Shown here one piece after another: positions 15,961-22,550 of a DNA stretch of 64,000 nucleotides (the stretch's first letter is position 1; the number at the start of each line of letters is the position of its first letter). The notes below the pieces were generated by a model. It worked only from the letters and a program-made list of their open reading frames with translations, ran no database searches and was not told the DNA's origin. A program made the position numbers and the translations under genes. This stretch comes from Bacteroidota bacterium. Lineage in GTDB: Bacteria; Bacteroidota; Bacteroidia; Chitinophagales; Chitinophagaceae. The stretch is from positions 245,983 to 309,982 of the forward strand of contig JAFDZS010000010.1 in NCBI GenBank assembly GCA_018266775.1, in the 5' to 3' direction.

Positions 15961-16953
15961 TCATTTCGTTGCAGCAATTCCTGCCACCAGGTGTTCCAGG
16001 TTTTGTTCATTGAAATAAGTGGTGCAGATTTTTTCTGCGGAGCGTAATATCTGTGGTAGTTTGGGTTGTTTGGCGCCCAGCATTTGATAGGCTTTGGCAA
16101 AAGCATCTTTCTCGGTAATCTTGCCGCTTTGCATCAAGGCTTCTTTTATGGCAATAACGCCCAGGCCGCTGTCTTTTAAGTTGCCCAGTTCGGCAATCAT
16201 CCAGCTAAGGGCATAAAAATAATTTTGGTGCAGGAGCAAAAAGTTGCTGCAGTCGCCGGCATCAGGCATTTTATTATAAGGAGAAGTAACGATGGGTTTT
16301 GTAAGATATTTGCTTAAGTACTGAGGCGTCTTTTTTGAGGTGGTAAGCTGGATGCATCCGCGAAGTGCCTGCGGATAAATACTCAGCCAGCGCAGCTTCC
16401 TTCTCAGTTCATGTACATCAGCCTCTACGTTTTCAAAATGCAGTTTGTCTTTGGTAACGAATTCAACAATTTCATAAATGGCCATGCCATAAAAATCATT
16501 AATGGCCTGGATTTCTTTTTTCGGTTTCAGCCATTTTACTTCTGCCAGTTTGGATTGTATTTTATTGATACGGTCTGCGCCTTCACCAATCCACCCCGAT
16601 TCCTGCAGCAGTTCATTCATGCTTTGTATTTTCTCCCTTGTCTGCGCCTGCAGATACGTTACCACAGCAGGTTGAATTTTTTTATTGGCAGCAAACTGTT
16701 TTGCAAAGGCATCGTAATAATCAATTGCACCCAGCACATCTTCCATCAGCTTGAACTGCATTTTTAATTTTTCAAACTTTTTACGGCTGTGGATACCGGC
16801 ATACATTTTAGCCAACGCCTCCAGCATAAAGAGTGGTGTGCGGGCATTGTTCTGGTATAACCATAATGCAGGATTTTTTTGCTTTTCAGCTTTATGTAAT
16901 AAATCCTGGAACTGGGCGAGGAAGAATTCAAATCTTGCAAGGCCGTTTTTCAT
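15961..16953 (-). CDS. All-helical protein with CHAD-like features, function unknown
   Basis: This 330-residue cytoplasmic protein has no signal peptide and is predicted almost wholly alpha-helical from its charge and leucine pattern. Two segments recall the CHAD fold, a helical bundle of conserved basic residues that binds polyphosphate: FEKLKMQFKLMEDVLGAIDY (LxxLxDxLGxxRD-like) and DVHELRRKLRWLSIYPQALR (close to the CHAD HDxRVxLRRLR helix). The N-terminal FFLAQFQDLLHKAEKQKNPA continues the bundle. The gene is the last of a minus-strand series with a GSP-synthase-like ATP-grasp enzyme, 87 bases upstream, and a glutamine amidotransferase. A role linked to that pathway is possible but unproven. 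The start is the first ATG. Confidence 0.5.
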   Translation of the reverse strand: MKNGLARFEFFLAQFQDLLHKAEKQKNPALWLYQNNARTPLFMLEALAKMYAGIHSRKKFEKLKMQFKLMEDVLGAIDYYDAFAKQFAANKKIQPAVVTYLQAQTREKIQSMNELLQESGWIGEGADRINKIQSKLAEVKWLKPKKEIQAINDFYGMAIYEIVEFVTKDKLHFENVEADVHELRRKLRWLSIYPQALRGCIQLTTSKKTPQYLSKYLTKPIVTSPYNKMPDAGDCSNFLLLHQNYFYALSWMIAELGNLKDSGLGVIAIKEALMQSGKITEKDAFAKAYQMLGAKQPKLPQILRSAEKICTTYFNEQNLEHLVAGIAATK

Positions 16954-17040
16954 GTTGAAATTTTTTATGGCACGAATTAAAAAACACTAATGACACGAAT
17001 TATACTAACAAACCAATTAACCTATTCCCCATTCCCCACC

Positions 17041-18231
17041 TCACTTCTCAAAAAACGCTACCGAACCGCCTACCCATTCCTTGTCTTTATTGTAGCGTGT
17101 ACCAATCATTTTGCCTTTGCTTAAACGGGCCAGGTTGTGTACGGCTTTGGGGCGTGCCCAGCCATCTTTCCAGAAGTAGAATAAGCGGATCTCCGTTTTG
17201 GCGGGCTCATCCGGGGTTGCTATTACATCTGCGTAAGTAACCTTATGTTGCAATATCCAGTTCTCCGGGTCTTTTACTGCTTCAATATCTGCAGTAGTTA
17301 CATCTATCACCACACCCATTCCTGCAAACGAGAACAGGGGTTTTAAAACATAATTTTCCAGGTCGGCAGGAACTTGTTTCAGTTCATTTAAGAAATACGT
17401 TTTAGGTACATAAGGGTTGTTAATAAACGGCAAAGTGAACTTACTGATGCGGTAAAACCAATTGGGATGCGGCACCCATTCCACATCATAATCTTTAGTA
17501 AGGTCAATCACACTTTCAAGTCCTTCCTGCTTTTGCAGATCATCGAAAATAAGGCGGTTATAAATTCTTTTTATGGGCGTTTTTACACCATTGTTATCGT
17601 AGTATAATGTTTTACCTTCTGCAAATAATTTGGTGAGGCAAACGGTTTGGATGCCCAGTACATCTTCAGTACAATAAAAATCAATCCTGGTTTTTTGTTG
17701 TTCAGGATAAATCTCCAGTAAGATCACATTTTCTTTTGGCACATCACCCACCACAATTTCTTTAAACAATTGCAGGTAACTTTCTTTATCATATCCGCTG
17801 AGGTAAGCAGAATAATTATCCGGAAGATTGGCATAAGCGGCAGTAATTTCACTATGAAAAGCCTGGAAGGCAAACAGGGTGGGGAAGCCCTGCATTTCGA
17901 TCAGTTGAGGTTCCAGTTCATTACTATCGTTAAGGCATACCCCAAAATCAAATGCAATAAAATGGGAGTGCCCGTTTTGATGCGGTACTTTAGCATCGGC
18001 AGGTATACCTCTTTCGGTAAGCGACATGAATTTTTCGTCCACAATCACATCAATAATATCCTCGCAGGCCTCCAGCATTTTTTGTGTAAAGTCTTTTGGC
18101 ACAAAAACTGGCGTTTCTGCGTTCCTGAAGTCCAGCGCACCGGGGTGCAGGGCTTCAATCTGCTTCACATAGTCTGCATATTTTTCTTTGGTGAAATGGC
18201 TGTTAAACTGCTGCCGTAACGATGGAACCAT
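17041..18231 (-). CDS. ATP-grasp-like ligase resembling glutathionylspermidine synthase
   Basis: This 396-residue cytoplasmic protein is not one of the common ATP-grasp enzymes, but its order of motifs fits the GSP-synthase-like ATP-grasp group. PQLIEMQGFPTLFAFQA (~105-121) parallels the EYNADTPTSLxEA substrate block. NYVLKPLFSFAGMGVVIDV (~305-322) parallels KPLFGREGANV with its ATP-binding lysine and glycine loop. WILQHKV parallels the YVYQEF strand, and KTEIRLFYFW then GGSVAFFEK parallel the late acidic and WVxG segments. The family joins carboxylates to amines using ATP. It lies in one direction with a glutamine amidotransferase and a CHAD-like gene, and close to a second, divergent ATP-grasp gene. 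The substrate is unknown. The start is the first ATG. Confidence 0.55.
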   Translation of the reverse strand: MVPSLRQQFNSHFTKEKYADYVKQIEALHPGALDFRNAETPVFVPKDFTQKMLEACEDIIDVIVDEKFMSLTERGIPADAKVPHQNGHSHFIAFDFGVCLNDSNELEPQLIEMQGFPTLFAFQAFHSEITAAYANLPDNYSAYLSGYDKESYLQLFKEIVVGDVPKENVILLEIYPEQQKTRIDFYCTEDVLGIQTVCLTKLFAEGKTLYYDNNGVKTPIKRIYNRLIFDDLQKQEGLESVIDLTKDYDVEWVPHPNWFYRISKFTLPFINNPYVPKTYFLNELKQVPADLENYVLKPLFSFAGMGVVIDVTTADIEAVKDPENWILQHKVTYADVIATPDEPAKTEIRLFYFWKDGWARPKAVHNLARLSKGKMIGTRYNKDKEWVGGSVAFFEK

Positions 18232-18346
18232 TGTACTGCTTTTTGTTGTTACTTTAAAAGTAAAGAATAAAATTGAATTGAGTGGGACTTGGGCTGACAG
18301 TTTAAATGCAGAATAGTTTTAAGTATCAGGGCAGCTTTAAGAACTT

Positions 18347-18901
18347 TTAATCGCTGTAGCCAATACTTATTCCCAGAACTATGCATTCTTTGTCATTGTC
18401 CTGGCTTTCGGCAGTACTCAAACGGAATTCTTTTTTCTTTTTCTTCCAGGCAGAACACACGCTTTTAGACTGTTCATCTTTAATGTAAAAAGGAATAATT
18501 GGTTCTGTTTTCAGTTGCGGTGCAAAGTATGTTGTAAGCTGTTCTAACGCTGTTTTTGCTGTGGAGAGATATGCTGAATCAAATTTGCTGTTATAAGACA
18601 CTGAAAAACTTACTCCCCTGATTCTATTATTTTTACCAGTAAATAGCGAGATATATGAAAAATGAACCCCTGCAAACTCATATCCTGAATCTGTTGCAGG
18701 TAAATATTCATAACTTTTAATTATTTTTCCGTTTACGCCGGGGCCGGAATGGGTTAATTTTACTTTATTCCCAAAGGCAGAAATAGAGGAATCCATCCTG
18801 AATATACCAAGCCCATTCCATAATGAACTGTCTCTCTTTTCCTGTGCATGTAAGCTTTGTGCTATACAAAGAAAACAACTGTATATAACGAGTCTCTTCA
18901 T
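18347..18901 (-). CDS. Secreted protein of unknown function
   Basis: This 184-residue protein has a signal peptide (MKRLVIYSCFLCIAQSLHA-Q), so it is periplasmic or anchored outside. The mature part is a mixed alpha/beta domain (GLGIFRMDSSISAFGNKVKL, FAGVHFSYISLF, IRGVSFSVSY, then a helix TAKTALEQLTTYFA) with a basic KKKKK stretch near the C-terminus. No family was recognised. It lies between the amidotransferase and the ATP-grasp gene on the same strand, but the gaps (115 and 160 bases) leave operon membership open. Confidence 0.6.
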   Translation of the reverse strand: MKRLVIYSCFLCIAQSLHAQEKRDSSLWNGLGIFRMDSSISAFGNKVKLTHSGPGVNGKIIKSYEYLPATDSGYEFAGVHFSYISLFTGKNNRIRGVSFSVSYNSKFDSAYLSTAKTALEQLTTYFAPQLKTEPIIPFYIKDEQSKSVCSAWKKKKKEFRLSTAESQDNDKECIVLGISIGYSD

Positions 18902-19061
18902 GAAAATGCCACCTTCTTTTTGAATAATGAATTGATTAATAGCACCAGAAAAGAAACAAAAGCATTGAAGTGGTACTAAACGTAAAAATGCTGTAGCAGA
19001 TCCTGAAATATTTCAGTGCATATCATTTCATCATCATCATCAGTGTTCTGTCATTTCTGCA

Positions 19062-19907
19062 TCACACTTCCACCGGCTGCATACTTTCCACGGCCTGCGA
19101 TAAAAAATTGGGGAGTATGTGAGCGTAGGTCCACATAATTTTATCAGGGTCGTTGAGGTGTTCGATCATGGAGGCCCATTTTTCCTGGCCATAATTTTCA
19201 ATCACCGTTTTTTTCTTTTCCTCTGTTTGCAGGTGCATGCTCATACCCACGGCATCAGCTTCAGGATGAAATTGTGTACCGATCATGTGTTCGTTAAAAC
19301 GAATGGCCATAATGGCTCTTTCCAAAGGTATATGCGGCCTTTCTTTTTCAATGGCAAGAATGCTGGCGCCCATTTGATGCAGGCGGTTATGATTAGGCTC
19401 TATAACCTGGAAATCGCGGCTGTCAACGGAATAAAAAGGATTTTTTAAACCATTAAACACCAGTTCATCATTTCCTGAGGGAAGCAGGTGTACAGGAAAC
19501 ACGCCAAACGCAGTACTTTTTCTTTTGCAAACGGTGGCAATTTTAAAATGGCGGCAGGCCAATTGATAAGAGTGGCAGATGAAAAAAACTTTTTTCTTCT
19601 GCACATTGGCATCGCTGGCGTTCCAGTGCAGCACATTTTCCAGCCAGTTGAAATATACTTTTTCCCAGTCGCTGCCTTCACTTTCCAGCGGGCTGCCGGG
19701 GCCGCCGCTGCTGATGTAAATATCAAAGTCTAAAGAGGGGGTTTGCTGATCTAAACGCACTTCAAATTCATCCCAGTCAAGGTCAAGATGATTAGCATCG
19801 CCAAACTGGTTCAGTATCTCCCTGATGCATCGCATACCCTGGTTGGGTTTGCCTTCATTCATATCTAAAATGGCCACTCTAACAGCCTTCTTTTCTGTCC
19901 AGTTCAT
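19062..19907 (-). CDS. Class I glutamine amidotransferase
   Basis: This 281-residue cytoplasmic enzyme hydrolyses glutamine and passes ammonia to a partner synthase. The class I triad is complete: nucleophile C111 in FFICHSYQLAC (the usual CxGxQ has become CHSYQ), and H214 and E216 in GTQFHPEAD. The oxyanion strand is ISSGGPGSP (~66-73). A C-terminal ~60-residue helical extension (ENYGQEKWASMIEHL) is not part of the minimal domain. It is transcribed away from a PGM1-like ATP-grasp gene that starts 163 bases away, and a second ATP-grasp-like gene lies downstream on the same strand. An ammonia-dependent ligase is the likely client. It is not GuaA, TrpG, CarA or PurQ, whose partner domains are absent. 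Confidence 0.82.
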   Translation of the reverse strand: MNWTEKKAVRVAILDMNEGKPNQGMRCIREILNQFGDANHLDLDWDEFEVRLDQQTPSLDFDIYISSGGPGSPLESEGSDWEKVYFNWLENVLHWNASDANVQKKKVFFICHSYQLACRHFKIATVCKRKSTAFGVFPVHLLPSGNDELVFNGLKNPFYSVDSRDFQVIEPNHNRLHQMGASILAIEKERPHIPLERAIMAIRFNEHMIGTQFHPEADAVGMSMHLQTEEKKKTVIENYGQEKWASMIEHLNDPDKIMWTYAHILPNFLSQAVESMQPVEV

Positions 19908-20070
19908 AATACAAACATAATATTTTTTTAAAAACGGGCTTTTGGTGTTGCCTCATTAATTTACTAACGCCATGTGCATTAAGATGTTGCGCCAGCGACA
20001 ATTGAGCAGGGAAAAAGCATGATGAAATTTCTTTATCCCGGTGACCAAACTCACCGTTTTAACCTGTTTA

Positions 20071-21684
20071 ATGTTTGATCTTGTAGTAATAATACTGCAA
20101 AATATGACAGGGCTGCAGGATCATTTATTTTTACCAGAGCCTTTATGCAGGAAAGAGCGGGGCAATAATATTGTGCCGGGTTCTGATGAAGAGCAAAATC
20201 AATTTGCTGCATTGCAAAAAGCATTTGCTTACCAGTTTGAATTGTATTTTCCTGACAGTCTTGCATCAAAAACGATTGTGGTGGTACCCAGCCTCACCCT
20301 CGACCAGCAGGTACTGGCAAAAATTCCCGGCAGCCTCCATTACGAAGAACGGTTATTGTGCCTTTTGATGCTGCTGCGGATGCCGCGTGCCCACGTGGTG
20401 TATATCAGCAGTATGCCCATCGACCCGGTAATTGTAGATTATTACCTGCACCTGCTGCCCGGTATTACAGGTTTTCATGCCCGTGAGCGGCTTACCTTAC
20501 TCAGTTGTTACGATGCTTCCAAATTATCCCTTACAGAAAAGATTTTACAAAGGCCAAGGCTGATAGAACGCATCAAACAAAGTATACCACAGGGGCATGT
20601 GGCACACATGGCCTGCTTCAATACCACCAATTTTGAACGTACGCTGGCTGTGCAACTGGGCATACCCGTTTATGGTTGCGACCCCAACCTGTTGTACTGG
20701 GGTACCAAAAGCGGCAGCCGTAAAGCATTCTTAAAAGCGGGCGTAACCATGCCGCCAGGTGCAGAACATTTAAACAGCAGGGAAGATATTGTACATGCTG
20801 TTGCCGCCATTAAAGATATGCATCCGCAAACCCGGAAAGTTGTGATTAAACTTAACGATGGTTTTTCCGGTGAAGGCAATGCCATACTGCATTATCCTGA
20901 AGGTTTATCCAAAAAAGAATTGTTTGAGTGGATCCATCATCACCTGGAAAATAAAATTATACCGGTAGCCGCTGACGTTAGTGCCGAGAACTTCCTGGAA
21001 AAGTTTGAAACTATGGGCGGCATTGTTGAAGCATTTATAGAGGGTAAGGAAAAGCGTTCACCTTCGGCACAATGCCGTATTAACCCTTTGGGTAAGGTGG
21101 ACATTATTTCCACACATGAACAGGTACTGGATGGTGAAGATCAACAGGTGTTTACCGGTGCCCATTTTCCGGCAGAGGAATGTTACCGCAACGACATTGC
21201 ACAACTGAGCAGGCGCATTGCTGAAGAACTGCGTAATGATGGTATACTTGGTCGTTTCAGTATTGATTTTATTTCAGTAAAAGAAGAAGATGGCTGGAAG
21301 CATTATGCTATTGAAATTAACCTGCGCAAAGGCGGTACCACACATCCATATTTAATGCTGCAGTTTTTAACTAACGGACATTATAATCAGGATACCGGTT
21401 TATTTGAAACAGCGCAGGGATTGCCCCGTTATTATTATGCATCAGACAATGTGCGCAGTGAATCCTACAAAGGCCTGGCTCCACAGGATTTGATGGAGAT
21501 CGCCATGTTTCATGGACTGCATTTTGACAGTACTACGCTGACAGGCGTTATGTTTCACATGATTGGCGCTTTATCCCAATACGGTAAAATGGGCATGGTA
21601 TGCATAGGTGCATCACCCGGCGAAGCTATGGCGCTGTATCAAAAAACTATTGCAGTACTGGATGCGGAAACGAGATTGAGTTAA
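20071..21684 (+). CDS. PGM1-related ATP-grasp peptide/amide ligase
   Basis: This ~537-residue cytoplasmic ligase has a pre-ATP-grasp domain (~35-210: TIVVVPSLTLDQ, HYEERLLCLLMLLRMPRAHV, IDPVIVDYYLHLLPG). An ATP-grasp domain follows: GTKSGSRKAFLKAGVTMPPG, the lysine strand VVIKLNDGFSGEGNAIL, FIEGKEKRSPSAQ, and the metal-binding YAIEINLRKGGTTHPY. A C-terminal segment characteristic of the PGM1-related family follows (HMIGALSQYGKMGMVCIG then SPGEAMALYQKTI). PGM1 of pheganomycin synthesis joins peptides to a nonproteinogenic amino acid, so amide or peptide bond formation is expected. The frame is open to a GTG at 20041; ATGs at 20071 and 20104 are both plausible. It is divergent from the amidotransferase gene. 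Confidence 0.75.
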   Translation: MFDLVVIILQNMTGLQDHLFLPEPLCRKERGNNIVPGSDEEQNQFAALQKAFAYQFELYFPDSLASKTIVVVPSLTLDQQVLAKIPGSLHYEERLLCLLMLLRMPRAHVVYISSMPIDPVIVDYYLHLLPGITGFHARERLTLLSCYDASKLSLTEKILQRPRLIERIKQSIPQGHVAHMACFNTTNFERTLAVQLGIPVYGCDPNLLYWGTKSGSRKAFLKAGVTMPPGAEHLNSREDIVHAVAAIKDMHPQTRKVVIKLNDGFSGEGNAILHYPEGLSKKELFEWIHHHLENKIIPVAADVSAENFLEKFETMGGIVEAFIEGKEKRSPSAQCRINPLGKVDIISTHEQVLDGEDQQVFTGAHFPAEECYRNDIAQLSRRIAEELRNDGILGRFSIDFISVKEEDGWKHYAIEINLRKGGTTHPYLMLQFLTNGHYNQDTGLFETAQGLPRYYYASDNVRSESYKGLAPQDLMEIAMFHGLHFDSTTLTGVMFHMIGALSQYGKMGMVCIGASPGEAMALYQKTIAVLDAETRLS

Positions 21685-21687
21685 AAG

Positions 21688-21776
21688 TTTAAGGTTGAAA
21701 GTTGAATGTTGATGGCACTTCAATGAATATTCAACTTTCAACCTTTAACCATCAACTTTCAACCTTCAACTACTCT
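21688..21776. repeat. Convergent TTGAAAGTTGAA-type repeat with inverted arms
   Basis: AAGGTTGAAAGTTGAATGTT on one side and two copies of the complementary wording (ATTCAACTTTCAACC, CATCAACTTTCAACCTTCAA) on the other fill the spacer between the convergent PGM1-like and DUF4242 genes. The arms can pair and may serve as a terminator. Related words lie in other spacers and inside nagB. Confidence 0.65.
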
Positions 21777-22042
21777 GCCGTGGCAGGATCAATTATCGTA
21801 ACTACTTCACTCACTGAGTTTGCAGGAAAACCACCTTGTTTGGCATGTTCCCTTACCATTGCTTCATTGGGTGCAATGTAAACACAATAGATCTTATCAC
21901 CGGTTACATAACTTTGAACCCACTGAATTTGCGGACCAAGGTTTTGAAGCACACCACAGGAAGTTTGTGAAATCCCTTTCAATTGTTCAGCAGTTAATTT
22001 TCCCGCGCCGGGAATGTCTCTTTCAATTACATATTTTGGCAT
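21770..22042 (-). CDS. DUF4242 domain protein
   Basis: This 90-residue protein is a single DUF4242-like alpha/beta domain: MPKYVIERDIPGAG, a helix LTAEQLKGISQTSCGVL, a WVQSYVTGDKIYCVYIAP hairpin, and a helix with MVREHAKQGGFPANSV. Members are small cytoplasmic proteins sometimes described as nickel-binding; the biological role is unclear. The frame runs 48 codons further upstream, but the ATG at 22042 matches the family's invariant MPxYxIER opening, and the extension has no family resemblance. Confidence 0.82.
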   Translation of the reverse strand: MPKYVIERDIPGAGKLTAEQLKGISQTSCGVLQNLGPQIQWVQSYVTGDKIYCVYIAPNEAMVREHAKQGGFPANSVSEVVTIIDPATAE

Positions 22043-22209
22043 AGTGTCAATTTTAGCTGTAAAAAATAAGCCTAAATACAATAAAATGCAATAGCAATTT
22101 ATCAACACGGTGCTGTTTTGCACAATACCGGTTCCAGGCACCAGGGTAACAAAATTTATTTTTGCTGATGTACTGTCAGCAATCATTTCGTAAACCTAAA
22201 TACAATTCA

Positions 22210-22494
22210 ATGAAACAGGTATTATTCCCGGCAGCGGTAGTGTTTTTTTCCAGTTGCAATACCAGGAAAAAATGAATCCATGCAAAGCCGGACAATTGAA
22301 GGCACTGTTGCTAAAACAGGAAGGCAAAACAGAAAAAGCAGGCACGTATGACTATGCAGAAGAAAATGCTTCAGCCATTGCTTCGCTAAGTTTTATTCCG
22401 CTAAACAGTACCATTGGTTTTACTGCCGCAGATGCTGCAAAAGGCAAACTGGTCACGGTAAATAAGCACAACAAAGGGGAATAATGGTGAGCGC
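22210..22494 (+). pseudogene. Frame-shifted lipoprotein gene
   Basis: ATG at 22210 opens a lipoprotein signal peptide (MKQVLFPAAVVFFSSCNTRKK) that stops after 21 codons at TGA within AGGAAAAAATGA, a run of six A residues. One base less in that run joins it to SMQSRTIEGTVAKTG, a natural-looking continuation that stops again at 22351-22353. A third frame is then open to TAA at 22482-22484. Three frames in 280 bases, each with only part of a plausible protein, suggest a decayed small lipoprotein. A recoding or assembly error at the homopolymer is the alternative. Confidence 0.4.
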
Positions 22495-22507
22495 AAATTA
22501 ATAGTAA

Positions 22508-22546
22508 AAGAAAAGAAAGATGTGCCTGCTGCATCTTTCTTTTCTT
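22508..22546. terminator. Hairpin terminator between convergent genes
   Basis: A perfect 15-bp inverted repeat AAGAAAAGAAAGATG / CATCTTTCTTTTCTT around a 9-base loop lies 4 bases past the stop codon of the minus-strand cargo gene. Its purine-rich arm gives U-rich RNA in one direction. Confidence 0.7.
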
Positions 22547-22550
22547 CTCT

